Program-made: the position numbers and the translations under genes
In this document: piece by piece, positions 43,641 to 52,894 of the stretch
Position numbering within the stretch: position 1 is the first letter of the stretch
Layout: each line of letters starts with the position of its first letter
Source: JAKZRT01 sp965247915
Lineage (GTDB): Bacteria; Pseudomonadota; Alphaproteobacteria; Rhodobacterales; Rhodobacteraceae
Length of the DNA stretch: 64,000 nt
Direction of reading: 5' to 3'
Assembly: GCA_965247915.1 (NCBI GenBank)
Contig: OZ252048.1
Coordinates: 1,116,001-1,180,000, forward strand
The notes under the pieces: generated by a model
What the model was told of the DNA's origin: nothing
The model's input: the letters and a program-made list of their open reading frames with translations, nothing else
Databases searched by the model: none

Positions 43641-44036
43641 CTGAGTTCGGATTTGAGGCTCCGGAACGGCTGCCCTATCAGATCAATGTCACCGATCGGC
43701 GAGGCATTAAGACTCGCGATTAGCCTTCCACTCTTCATACGCACGCTTTGCCCCGAGTTCCGTTGCCCACAGTTCCTCCCCCGTGTCGCCGCAATGGGGG
43801 ACAAAGTGCTTGTTCCAAGCCGTCCTAGTTTAGCGGCTTCAGGTCCTCAAATCGGCCCCAGTGTTTGCAGAAGAGGCAGCGCAGGCGAGTTACCCGGCTA
43901 TCAACCGCCTCAAGTTCGACAATTTTCATCCTTGTGACCTCCCAGTTCCCCGGTTCACGCAGGCTGGCATCAAATTTCTACGCCGAACAACAACCGACCT
44001 CTGCGTCAGTCCTGGTGGCTGCACTTTAACCGTGTG
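43641..44036. other. Interval with no supported gene
   Basis: About 400 bp between recombinase scrap and the next pseudogene. Long frames exist on both strands without starts or domains. Confidence 0.35.
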
Positions 44037-44373
44037 TACCCACAAGACCTTCACGCCCCGGGGCGGGCGCAAGCTGGTGGTCTCGCCCGATGGCGTGCCG
44101 GTCTGGGCTGAGTCCCGAAGCCGGATCGACGACACCCTCGTCAAGGCGCTGGCCCGCGCCTTCCGCTGGCGCAAGCTGCTCGAGACCGGCGTCCACGGCA
44201 CGGTCGACGAGATCGCCCGCGCCGAGGGCATCAACCCCTCCTAGGTCAGCCGCATCCTCCGCCTCACCCTGCTCGCGCCCGACATCGTCGAATCCATACT
44301 CGACGGCCGCCAGCCGCCGACGCTCACCCTGGGGCGGTTGATGAAGCCGTATCCGTTGGAATGGGAACGGTAG
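44037..44373 (+). pseudogene. Conserved island DNA-binding protein with internal TAG
   Basis: The frame reads THKTFTPRGGRKLVVSPDGV, then DDTLVKALARAFRWRKLLET and GTVDEIARAEGINPS, then TAG at 44242, then VSRILRLTLLAPDIVESILD and GRQPPTLTLGRLMKPYPLEW. The GI-NPS-[Y]-VSR-LRL-LAP part is a helix-turn-helix common in alphaproteobacterial phage/island genes, where I expect Tyr at the stop position (TAC to TAG). The N-terminus is not clear. One point mutation separates it from an open frame. Confidence 0.65.
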
Positions 44374-44510
44374 CGTAAGTGGAGTCAGGACTGGTGACGC
44401 TGCTTCGCCGCTTTGCCCGGGTGAGATAGAAGCGGAGCGTCAGGAATGCGGCGATTACAACGCGAGCAATCTCAGGCGCTTCCGGCATGCCCGGTTCTGG
44501 CGGTCCGGCC
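44374..44510. other. Downstream flank of the autotransporter before IS630 insertion
   Basis: Non-coding. Before IS630 copy b arrived this DNA directly followed the autotransporter stop codon. Confidence 0.4.
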
Positions 44511-45570
44511 TAAAGCATATTGCATTTAATCTGAGGCATATCCCGCGGCCTTGAGGAAGTTCCAGCATTGGTCTGGGTCGAAGAGATCACAAATGTCGCT
44601 GAGGGCGTCAAAGAGGGCATCGAAGGTTCTTGCTCCAACCCTTCGCAGGTGAGCTTTCAACTTTGAGAACGCCATTTCGATCGGGTTAAGATCCGGGGAG
44701 TAGGGTGGCAGGAACAAGAACCAGCATCCGCGCGCCCTCAACGCCTGTGCCGCGCGGTGGCTTTTGTGGGTGGAAAGATTGTCGAGAATGACCACAGTTC
44801 CAGGGTCCAGCGCAGGCGCAAGCTGGGTCTCGATATAAGTCTCGAACGCCGATCCATCCATTGCGCCGCTGATCACCCAGGGTGCAATCAGCGCGTTATG
44901 GGTCAGCCCGGCGATGAAGGTCTGCGTGCCCCATTTTCCAAAGGGTGCGGTGCCATAAAGCCGCTCACCCCTGAAGCTGCGCCCGCGCAACCGGGTGAGG
45001 TTGGTTTTGACGGCGGTTTCATCGATGAATACCAGCCTGTGCGGTTCGGCGCGCATGCGCGGCTGGCGGCGGCTGATCCATTCCCTTCGCGCCTTATGCA
45101 GGGCGGGCCGGTCACGTTCCTGCGCGACAAGTCCTTTTTTTATATGAAAACCCTGCGCGTTCCAGAGCCCGGTGGATTGAGGAGAGCTGAACGCTCACGC
45201 CGTGCGTCTCCGCAAGCGCACCCGCAAGTTCCTGCAATGTTATGTCCGGTTCAGCCCGGACAATCTCGATCAGGAAACCCGCATGCGGTGCCAGCTTGCC
45301 AAACCGGCCCGCTGGCCTGCCCTGTGGCTTGGGTGTGACCTCGCCCCGCTCACGTTGATCCGCCGCATAACGCACCGCCGTCGCTGCACTGACGCCATAA
45401 ACCCGCCCCGCAGCGCGACAAGAGTTTCCGGCCGCAATATACCCGCATATCCGCTGCCGAAGATCCAAAGAATACGGTTTGCCCATGCTCCACCTCCTCA
45501 CGGGAAATGAATCAGACAAACAACACTTTGGGAATCCCCTTTCGATTCACATCAAACGCAAACCGCTTTA
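44511..45570. mobile_element. IS630-family element, copy b
   Basis: 1060 bp including the TA at each end (44511-44512 and 45569-45570). The ends are TAAAGCATATTGCATTTAAT and the complement of TAAAGCGGTTTGCGTTTGAT. It is nearly identical to copy c at 54019-55078, in the opposite orientation. It is inserted in the stop codon of the autotransporter. Confidence 0.9.
44526..45486 (-). CDS. IS630-family transposase (orfA-orfB, +1 frameshift)
   Basis: orfA starts at the ATG at 45486 (GAGGAGGTGGAGC before it): MGKPYSLDLRQRICGYIAAG, HTH around RAAGRVYGVSAATAVRYAAD, ending SYKKRTCRAGT. At TCATATAAAAAAAGG skipping one A gives KKGLVAQERDRPALHKARRE and orfB: HRLVFIDETAVKTNLTRLRG (Asp), TVVILDNLSTHKSHRAAQAL (Asp), FLPPYSPDLNPIEMAFSKLK (Glu). 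Total 961 nt, one more than a multiple of three. The A7 run suits slippage, so the fusion is probably made by frameshifting or transcript realignment. Confidence 0.85.
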
Positions 45571-48192
45571 GAACGTCACCCTGAGACCAGCATTGAAGCC
45601 ATGAGCGGCAGCCCCGTCGCCATACTGGCCCTTGTAGGCCACGCCGAGAAAGGCATTGTCCGAAAGGCTGGCCTCGATGCCGAACTCGGTGACCACGGCA
45701 TCCCCAGCGGTCGGAGCGCCCGTGACCGTGAAGGCGGAGCTGCCCGACTGCGTGTGGGTCGACGACGGGTCGGTGTCGCCGAAGGCATGGCGCCAGCCCG
45801 CCATACCGCGCACATGGACCGTGTCATTCAGCGCTGCCGAGCCGCGCATGCCGAGCGTCGCGAACGTCGTGTTGTCGGTATCGGACGATGACGTCAGGGC
45901 CGCATCGCCGCCGCTTTCGCTGAAGCCGTCCGTGGCGAGACCGGTATAGGACACGCCGGCAAAAGGCTCCAGCATCAGGCCGCCGGCCTGCACCTCGTAT
46001 CCGGCTTCGGCAAAGAGCTGCCAGCTCCTGGCGTCGTAGCCGGCCGAAAGCTGCTGGGATAAATCGCCGATGCGGACCGACCGACGGGCGTCCACGGCGT
46101 GCCTGTTATGGATCGCTCCGAAGCCGAGACCCCAAGCACCGGCCTCGGCGCCGCCATAAAGACCGGCGGACCATGTATCGACCGAAGCGGAGGACAACCG
46201 TGCACGCTGGGTCACATCCGTCCGGCTGTAGCCGCCGAGGACGCCGAGGCGCCAGTGGTCGCCCAGCGCACGGTCAACGCCGAAGAGGACGCCGCGCAGG
46301 TCTGTCTCCATCCGCGCCGTACCGGGCGTGGCATCGGTCTCGCCCCGGGCACCGTAGCCGGTGATCCACGAGCCGCTATCGCGGTCGGCCAGCGACGACG
46401 GATTGCCGAAGGCCGCCGTCGATGTCCGGGCGTCCGATGACTGTGCGTCGGGATTGCCGGAGCGAGCCGCCAAGCGGCGGTTGACGGCGGCGACCTGTCT
46501 TTGGCCCGTCTCCGTCAGCGCCCCCTTGAGGGATGCATGCACCTCGCCCGAAATCGCATCGGAGGCGGCCCGCACTTCCTCCGCCGTGTTCAGGCCCAGA
46601 ACAGCCCGTGCGATTGGGTCGTTTGAATCGGCGTCTTCCAGGCTGTCGAGGGCGTTGGCCACCGCCCGCTGGTTAGCCGATCCGGTAACACCGGTGGCCT
46701 CGAGGAAGCTGATGGTGTTTCTTGTGACCCCCAGCGTCACAGTGTCGTCGAAGGTGTCAGTGTCGCTATCGACATTTTCCTGCACGAAAGTCATGAACAA
46801 GGAACCGATGATGTCATCGAATTCGTCTTTGATGGTGGAAATACGATCGGCGTTCAGGATCGTATAGGTGCCCTCATAAGCGCCCACGACTCTCACCGTG
46901 CCGCCAAGGCGGGCTAAGCCGGTGACAGTGAGGCGGTCGCTACTATCGTTCGGGCCGGTCGTGACGGTAAACGTGCTGTCTTGCTCGCTGAAGAAAGTGC
47001 CCGTCAGAGCGGTCTCCTCCACGGCGCTCGCACCGCCCGGCGACAAATCGCCCCTATTGGTGAAGCGATTGTTGGAACCGAGAATCACCGCGGTGCCGGA
47101 ATTGAACGTCGCGCCTGCCATGTTGTTGAAGGAATTGGCCCCTGCACCCAGATCGATGGTGCCGCGGGTCGTCAACGTGCCGTAATTGTCGATCTTTTCG
47201 TCGCCGGTGCCCCCCAGCACGTCATATGTTGCGCCGGAGATCGTCACCGCATTATTGATCCTCAGGGTATTGAACACACCAGTACCGGTTGAACCGCCAA
47301 CAAATTCGATACCATTGGCAGTGGCGTCGATGATCCCGCCATGCAGCGTGATGCCGATGTTGCCGGTATCGGCCTTTGCAAGGATCCCTATGCCGCCGAT
47401 GCCGTTGACCGTGATATCGCCCGTCACGTCAACCGTAACAGTGTCACGAGCGTCCCCACCATCGGCCTGTGCATAGATCCCCCAGCTGTTACCGCCTGAG
47501 ACGGTGATATTGCCGTCCATCGTAACCTTAACGCGGTCAGATGCGGACAATGCATAGATCCCTTGGTAGTCCCTGCCCTCTGCCACAATCTTGCCTGTCA
47601 TTTCAACCGTTACAACGCCGACGGCATCGTCACCGTCGCCATCCGAAACTGCAGAGATCCCTTCGTTGAATTGGCCCGAGGTCGTGATAACGCCCGTCAC
47701 TCTAACTGTAACGACGCCGTCATTAGAGGAACTGGCCGCGATCCCTCCGCAGTCGGGGCAACCATCCGTGGTGGCGATGCGGAAGTCGCCGGTATCGATG
47801 GTGATGTCGATATCGCCTTCGGAAGTAAACTCGACCGCCCTTATCGATTGTCCTTCCTTCAGGACGATATCGTCGGTCAGATCTATAACGATGAGCTTGG
47901 TGTAGGTGCCGCTTCCACCATCGACATCCACACGAGGCGACAGGTCGCCGGTACAGGTCACTGTCGTGCCGCTGACGGTGCACTTGGGGGCTTCCGGTGT
48001 GAGCGATTGCGCCTGCGCAGCGAGCCCGCCGCCGAAGAGCATTACGGCCGCGGCAGCCCACGGCAAAAGCGCACGGCCAAACGGGCGGGTACGCGCGACG
48101 GTCAAAGCGCCACCGGCGCCGCCGCGGCCTTCGCGATCGATCTCAACCGCCGACCGCGCAACGCCTATTTCGTATGAAGGGTTTGTTCGCAA
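45568..48192 (-). CDS. Autotransporter outer-membrane barrel protein
   Basis: About 874 residues. I place the start at the TTG at 48192 (GGCGGAGGATGT upstream, MRTNPSYEIG), because the frame above it belongs to other genes and the next in-frame ATG falls inside the signal sequence. An extended signal peptide (RALLPWAAAAVMLFGGGLAA-QAQS) is followed by a passenger of short beta-helix-like repeats (DGNITVSGGNSWGIYAQADG). The beta-domain starts near SGSWITGYGARGETD, with a final Phe (GLRVTF). The passenger would be exposed on the cell surface, and type V secretion needs BAM. The stop codon is now supplied by IS630 copy b. Confidence 0.85.
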   Translation of the reverse strand: MRTNPSYEIGVARSAVEIDREGRGGAGGALTVARTRPFGRALLPWAAAAVMLFGGGLAAQAQSLTPEAPKCTVSGTTVTCTGDLSPRVDVDGGSGTYTKLIVIDLTDDIVLKEGQSIRAVEFTSEGDIDITIDTGDFRIATTDGCPDCGGIAASSSNDGVVTVRVTGVITTSGQFNEGISAVSDGDGDDAVGVVTVEMTGKIVAEGRDYQGIYALSASDRVKVTMDGNITVSGGNSWGIYAQADGGDARDTVTVDVTGDITVNGIGGIGILAKADTGNIGITLHGGIIDATANGIEFVGGSTGTGVFNTLRINNAVTISGATYDVLGGTGDEKIDNYGTLTTRGTIDLGAGANSFNNMAGATFNSGTAVILGSNNRFTNRGDLSPGGASAVEETALTGTFFSEQDSTFTVTTGPNDSSDRLTVTGLARLGGTVRVVGAYEGTYTILNADRISTIKDEFDDIIGSLFMTFVQENVDSDTDTFDDTVTLGVTRNTISFLEATGVTGSANQRAVANALDSLEDADSNDPIARAVLGLNTAEEVRAASDAISGEVHASLKGALTETGQRQVAAVNRRLAARSGNPDAQSSDARTSTAAFGNPSSLADRDSGSWITGYGARGETDATPGTARMETDLRGVLFGVDRALGDHWRLGVLGGYSRTDVTQRARLSSASVDTWSAGLYGGAEAGAWGLGFGAIHNRHAVDARRSVRIGDLSQQLSAGYDARSWQLFAEAGYEVQAGGLMLEPFAGVSYTGLATDGFSESGGDAALTSSSDTDNTTFATLGMRGSAALNDTVHVRGMAGWRHAFGDTDPSSTHTQSGSSAFTVTGAPTAGDAVVTEFGIEASLSDNAFLGVAYKGQYGDGAAAHGFNAGLRVTF

Positions 48193-48355
48193 AACATCCT
48201 CCGCCCCGCCTAAATCTACCTGATCCCAACTTAACAACCGCCGAACCCTCCTGCAAGAGACAAGGTCCGGGCGTTCAATGGACTCGCCGAGGCGTTCTCG
48301 AGCGGAGGCGGCCCATTCAGTCGGATGTTGCGGTTGGTAGTATGAGGAGTAGGAC

Positions 48356-48820
48356 TCAGGTAGCCTTGCGGACGAGAATGCCGCGGGCCCTGAGATCGGC
48401 GATTGCCACCGCCCGAGCGGTCTCGCCAATGCCGGCGGGTCAAACGATCGCCGGGTCGGCGAGGATGGCATCGCGCAGGATCGCCGTGACCTCAGCATCG
48501 ACCCCGTCCGGCGCGGTTGTGTCAAAGGCGGCGATGCCAATTGCTCCGGCGCTTCCGTCGACGGCCGCCGGATCGAGGGCCACGACCTTGCCGTGGCCGG
48601 AAACATCGACGGTGAACGTATCGCCCACCACGACGTCGGTGGCGCCGTCGACGACGGTGAGATTGCGGTAACCGCCCTCATATGCCGTGCCGGCCGCGAG
48701 GTCGGGGAGCACGTAGCCCTTCGCGCTCAACACCTGGAAGGCGGCCGTGGCGCCCGCGGTGATGCGGGCGAGCCGGTAGATCCCGGCCTCGGCAAGTTGG
48801 CCGAGTGATGGATCAGACAC
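48356..48820 (-). pseudogene. Phage head decoration-like protein with internal TGA
   Basis: From a GTG at 48820: MSDPSLGQLAEAGIYRLARI, TAYEGGYRNLTVVDGATDVV, then DPAIV and a TGA at 48440. The same frame continues PAGIGETARAVAIADLRARG and ILVRKAT to 48356. The composition and the late repeat resemble lambda-D-like head decoration proteins of prophages. One TGG-to-TGA change would explain the stop. It is a relic of a prophage. Confidence 0.55.
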
Positions 48821-49240
48821 CGGTTTTGCTAACCAACACTCTGGTCGGTCGGGCATCGGTCATCGACGGCGACACAATCGAGATAGATGGCAGGCGGATA
48901 CGTCTACACGGTATCGACGCCCCAGAAAGCGGTCAGTCCTGCATGGTGGGAAGAAAGAGGTCCCGGTGTGGAAGAAACGCGGCGATTGCCCTTGCCGATA
49001 GGATCGGCAACCGCACGATCTAGTGCGAGCAGAAAGATATCGACCGATACAAACGGATCGTCGCCGTCTACCGTTCCAGTGGCGAAGACCTAAATGCGTG
49101 GATGGTCTCGGAAGGCTGGGCGATGGCCTATCGACGCTACTCACCTGACTACATCAGGCAGGAAGACAACGGCTCACGGTCCAAGGTGGGCATCTGGCAG
49201 GGGGATTTCGTTGCGGCGCGCGCCGTCTCCGCACTATCTC
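48808..49240 (+). pseudogene. Thermonuclease (SNase)-family protein with internal TAG
   Basis: VGRASVIDGDTIEIDGRRIR and LHGIDAPESGQSC are the calcium- and Arg-containing SNase motifs. The frame stops at TAG 49021-49023 (NRTI-stop) and then continues CEQKDIDRYKRIVAVYRSSG, EDLNAWMVSEGWAMAYRRYS and IWQGDFVAARA, the rest of the SNase fold. A short signal or lead is missing at the N-terminus, where it collides with the head-protein remnant. Confidence 0.8.
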
Positions 49241-49373
49241 CGTGCGCGAATGGCATTTGGTTGGCACCCCCTGACGAGATCGTGTTCGAAGTGGCGGCGA
49301 ATGTCTCAAGACATTCAAAGACATACCGAATATACACGCAATATCAATAGCTTAGAAAACCAACTCGAAACGA

Positions 49374-49456
49374 CTCATAACCTGAAGGTCGTTGGTTCAA
49401 ATCCAACCCCCGCAACCAAATAAAGCCCGTAACTTCAAACAGTTACGGGCTTTTTC
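49374..49456. repeat. att-like direct repeat (right): 3' half of initiator tRNA-fMet plus terminator
   Basis: Same 83 bp as 25537-25619 with three differences. Here the T-stem is perfect (GTTGG ... CCAAC), so this copy is closer to the original tRNA. The 5' half of the tRNA is absent here too. The next ~100 bp also resemble 25660-25760 (gggagcataatcctgcacgt and on), so the duplicated arm is longer than the core. Confidence 0.8.
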
Positions 49457-49603
49457 CTTTTCGCAGCCATGACGCGATTAGCGTCGTGGACGCACAGTGG
49501 ACGCATGAGGGAGCATAATCCTGCACGTTTCTGCGAGACTCCGCGCAGGCCGCCCGACTGAGATCGCGACGTTGGCGGCTCACCCGCCGACCTTGGCCGA
49601 CGT

Positions 49604-50340
49604 TCAGAACCGTATCTGGCCGCGCAGCATCACGCCGTGCTCCGCGGCAGCATCGTTGGCCGGCTCACGGCGCTCGCCCTCGAGGCTGAGGTTGAGCGAC
49701 GACCCGATCTCGAAGCGGCTGCCGATCCGGTAGCGTTGCGAGCCTTCGCCGGCCAGCGAGAACCCGCCATAGGGCGTCAGCAGCCCGTGCCCGCCGAACG
49801 CGCCGAAGCCATAGCCGAGCTCGCTGTCCAGCCGCATCTGCGGGACGTTGTCATTGGCCGCCCCATCGTCGGTCGCCAGTTTGGCAACGTCCTGATCCCA
49901 CAGCCGATCCACCCCGCTCGATATCTCGCCCCAGGTCGGGAAGAGGCTGAACGACAGTCCCCGCCCTTCGGCACCCGGGTCGAGGCGGAGCGAGCCGCCG
50001 AGGCCCCATTCCCGGTAATCGCTCTGCCCCGCCAGCACCCGGCCGTTGCCCTCGATCGTCAGGCCCGCGGCCGGATCCCGATAACGCAAGCTTCCGCCGA
50101 TCTTGATGCCGGTGCCGGTGATCCCGTCGCCCCCGTCATGGCGCAGACCCAGCTCCAGGGACGGCGTCAGCGATGAGCCCGAGGCCAGCTCATGCGCATG
50201 GCTGCCCTCCAGCGACAGCCGTAGACGGTTGGCGTTCACCGTCTGCTTCTCGATCAGCTCGTCGTTGCCCTCGACCTCGACCTGCGACCACGATGCTTCG
50301 CCCTTGAGCTTCAACGTCGTCGTGCCGCCCGCGATCAGAC
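49604..50340 (-). pseudogene. Autotransporter beta-domain, C-terminal ~245 residues
   Basis: Reads GTTTLKLKGEASWSQVEVEG, LRLSLEGSHAHELASGSSLT, then a series of barrel strands and GGHGLLTPYGGFSLAGEGSQ, ending GVMLRGQIRF with a terminal Phe. No signal peptide or passenger: the upstream frame runs into the hisN-like gene. It is paralogous to the 60-residue scrap at 21479. The junction lies at about 50340. Confidence 0.75.
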
Positions 50341-51174
50341 CATCGTCGTGTCTGACGTCAGACAGTCGCGGGACACCCCCCGCAACAGCTCCAGTGCCTC
50401 GGCGTGCAGGCGGGCCGACGCCGCCGCGATGGCCCGCCCGCCCATATGCACCGGGCCGCCCTGCCAATTGGTGACGATCCCGCCTGCGGCCTCGATCACC
50501 GCGATCGGCGCCTGAATGTCATAGGCGTTGAGACCCGCCTCGATGACCAGGTCGACCTGCCCCGATGCGACCAGCGCGTAGGCGTAACAATCCATCCCGT
50601 AGCGGGTCAGCCGCACCCGGTCGGCCACCCGCCGAAAGGCGGCGCGCTCAATGGCGGTGCCCACTTCGGGGAATGTCGTGAACAGGATCGCGTCGTCTAA
50701 CCCGCCGCTCGGGCGGCATCGAAGAACTTTCCGGTCGCGCCCGCGCATCATCCAGGCCCCGTTCGGCGCGCCGATGAACCTTTCGCCGATATAGGGCTGG
50801 TCGATGATGCCAAGCACTGGTCCGGTATCGTCCATCAGCGCAATCAGGACGCCCCACGTGGGCGTGCCGCTGATAAACCCGCGGGTCCCGTCAATGGGAT
50901 CCAGCACCCACGTATAGCCCGATGTGCCGACGCGCGGCCCGTATTCTTCGCCCAATATCCCGTCCTCGGGACACTCGGCGTCCAACAGCGCGCGCATGGC
51001 GGCCTCGCCCGCGCGATCCGCTACAGTGACCGGATCAAAGCCGCTGGCATCTTTGTTTTCGGCCCCCAGCCCTGCAGCGCGAAAGTGCGGCAGGATCGCG
51101 GCGCGCGCGGCATCGGCCAGACGCTCGGCCAGGGCCAGCCTGAAGGACAGGTCGTCGCGAAAGGTCTTGGGCAT
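50335..51174 (-). CDS. hisN: Inositol monophosphatase family protein, probable histidinol-phosphatase
   Basis: 279 residues. Metal-site motifs of the IMPase fold: GILGEEYG (Glu76-Glu77), WVLDPIDGTRGF (Asp92, Asp95 and the Gly-Thr loop) and NAYDIQAPIAVIEAAGG (the WD-A motif equivalent). Members with GFDPVT-ADR and DGILGEEYG in Rhodobacteraceae are annotated histidinol-phosphatase HisN, but substrate choice within this family is hard to read from sequence. The last ~10 residues (CLTSDTTMV) cross a palindrome at the junction with accessory DNA and may not be native. Confidence 0.75.
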   Translation of the reverse strand: MPKTFRDDLSFRLALAERLADAARAAILPHFRAAGLGAENKDASGFDPVTVADRAGEAAMRALLDAECPEDGILGEEYGPRVGTSGYTWVLDPIDGTRGFISGTPTWGVLIALMDDTGPVLGIIDQPYIGERFIGAPNGAWMMRGRDRKVLRCRPSGGLDDAILFTTFPEVGTAIERAAFRRVADRVRLTRYGMDCYAYALVASGQVDLVIEAGLNAYDIQAPIAVIEAAGGIVTNWQGGPVHMGGRAIAAASARLHAEALELLRGVSRDCLTSDTTMV

Positions 51175-51243
51175 CGGGCGGTCACCGATCGTTGAGAACG
51201 CTCACCTGCCGGTAGCCGCCAGAACCCAAAGGGTCAAGCGCGC

Positions 51244-51612
51244 TTAGGCGGCGTCGCTGAGCACCCGCGCAAGTTCAAACAGGCGCTTGCGTTGATGTTC
51301 GGGGATCGCATAATACGACCGCACCAGTTCCAACGCTTCTTTGTCGGCCAGAAAATCGCCCGGAACCACCCCGTCGCTGCTGCGCTCTGCCTCGCCCTCG
51401 AGACCGTCGAAGAAAAAGCTGACCGGGACCGTCAACGCATCCGAGATATCCCAAAGCCGCGAGGCGCTGATCCGGTTCATGCCGGTTTCGTATTTCTGGA
51501 TCTGCTGGAATTTTATCCCGACTTTTTCGGCGAGTTGCTGCTGCGTCATTCCGACCATCCACCGGCGATGGCGGACCCGCTTACCGACGTGGACGTCAAC
51601 GGGATGTTTCAT
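51244..51612 (-). CDS. XRE-family transcriptional regulator
   Basis: 122 residues from the ATG at 51612 (AAGGAGCGCGAG before it). Helix-turn-helix MVGMTQQQLAEKVGIKFQQI, QKYETGMNRISASRLWDISD, followed by a C-terminal helical part (DKEALELVRSYYAIPEHQRK). A widespread short Cro/CI-like regulator in Rhodobacterales. Target unknown. It is separated from the divergent oxidoreductase by ~300 bp of regulatory DNA. Confidence 0.8.
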   Translation of the reverse strand: MKHPVDVHVGKRVRHRRWMVGMTQQQLAEKVGIKFQQIQKYETGMNRISASRLWDISDALTVPVSFFFDGLEGEAERSSDGVVPGDFLADKEALELVRSYYAIPEHQRKRLFELARVLSDAA

Positions 51613-51919
51613 CTCGCGCTCCTTCTTGTTCCCAAAATCGGAAACCATTGTTTTTGTTCCGAAACCAATAAGTTCACTCTTTGCTTGCACATGCCGGGCG
51701 GCTGTCCAAAATATCACTGAGATTTCGAAATGCCGTTAACCGTGAGTGGGTTCTGCACCTGAAAATATAAGTCGCCCTATACGTGTGGTCTTGACCTTCG
51801 GGTCAATCAGACTGCTCTATAGGCCCGCGCCGGGCCGCCTGCGTCAACATGGCTTTTTAGGCATGTATTTCAGACAGGTTCGCGGTTTACGCTAGGTCAG
51901 CTACTGGAAGTGAGATTTG
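51613..51919. promoter_or_regulatory. Divergent intergenic region between XRE regulator and quinone oxidoreductase
   Basis: About 300 bp, AT-rich near the regulator start, where a dyad (ggtttcggaac ... gtttccg) could be its own operator. A small hairpin GACC-ttc-GGGTC is near 51793. No gene seen. Confidence 0.4.
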
Positions 51920-52894
51920 ATGATAGCTTTACAGGTTAACGTATTGGGTCAGGAACCGAGTCTCGCGGAAATTGAAATTCCCCAACCCGGACCCGGCGAG
52001 GTTCAGGGTGACGTGGCGGCCTGCGGGCTCAACTTTGCCGATATTCTGATGATTAAGGGCCAGTATCAGGAAACGCCCGATCTGCCGTTCACGCCGGGTA
52101 TGGAAATGGCGGGGCGCGTGGCCAAGTTGGGGCCTGGTTGCGACGGACCCCCGATAGGGACCCGTGTCGCTGCCTTTGCCGGACACGGCGGGCTGGCCGA
52201 ATTCGCCGTGGTCCGCCAGGCCGCGCTTTCGGTCCTTGGCGACGACATGCCGGTCGACGTCGCGGCCGGGTTTCAGGCCTATGGCACCAGCCACCTGGCG
52301 CTGACCCGTCGGGCGCGTTTGCGCGCCGGCGAAAAACTGTTGGTTCTTGGGGCTGCGGGCGGTGTCGGGCTGACCGCGGTTGAGCTGGGTCGGTCGCTTG
52401 GGGCCGAGGTCATCGCCTGTGCCCGCGGGGCCGCGAAACTGGCCGTTGCCAAAGCCGCAGGCGCGCATCACCTGATCGACAGCGATACCGGCGACCTGCG
52501 CGACCAAGTCCGCGCGCTTGGCGGCGCCGATGTGGTTTACGACCCGGTCGGCGGCGCGCAGTTCGGCGCAGCGCTGCGCGCGGTGCGGCCCGAGGGCCGG
52601 ATGATCGTCATCGGATTTGCCAGCGGTGAGGTGCCACCGGTGCCCGCCAATATCATCCTGGTCAAAAACATCTCGGTTCTGGGGTTCTACTGGGGCGGAT
52701 ATCTGAAATTCGCGCCGCAAGTGATCAGCCAGAGCCTGGGCGAGCTTTTTTCGCTCTACGCCGAGGGCAAGCGGAAACCGCACATTTCTCACACCCTGCC
52801 GCTGGACCGCGCGGTCGAGGGGATCGACATTCTTCGAACCCGAAAATCGACCGGGAAAGTTGTGATTACCTGCGGCGCTCAGAGCGACCCGTAA
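51920..52894 (+). CDS. NADPH:quinone oxidoreductase / MDR-family zinc-less dehydrogenase
   Basis: 324 residues from the ATG at 51920. GroES-like N-terminal domain (PGPGEVQGDVAACGLNFADI, GMEMAGRVAKLG), then a Rossmann fold with LLVLGAAGGVGLTAVELGRS for NADPH and GADVVYDPVGGAQFGAALRA, as in QorA-type enzymes. No zinc ligands. It reduces quinones or reactive enals. Its 3' end overlaps the convergent LysR gene by 16 bp. Confidence 0.85.
   Translation: MIALQVNVLGQEPSLAEIEIPQPGPGEVQGDVAACGLNFADILMIKGQYQETPDLPFTPGMEMAGRVAKLGPGCDGPPIGTRVAAFAGHGGLAEFAVVRQAALSVLGDDMPVDVAAGFQAYGTSHLALTRRARLRAGEKLLVLGAAGGVGLTAVELGRSLGAEVIACARGAAKLAVAKAAGAHHLIDSDTGDLRDQVRALGGADVVYDPVGGAQFGAALRAVRPEGRMIVIGFASGEVPPVPANIILVKNISVLGFYWGGYLKFAPQVISQSLGELFSLYAEGKRKPHISHTLPLDRAVEGIDILRTRKSTGKVVITCGAQSDP

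Noticed and set aside
45568..48681. 1037-residue version of the autotransporter
   Set aside because: The first 163 codons overlap the decoration-protein remnant in another frame and precede the signal peptide. A TTG at 48192 with a ribosome site fits better.
44242..49023. Possible amber recoding because two genes continue past TAG
   Set aside because: Other genes here end normally at TAG, one of the three stops is TGA, and no suppressor tRNA is present. Simple decay is enough.
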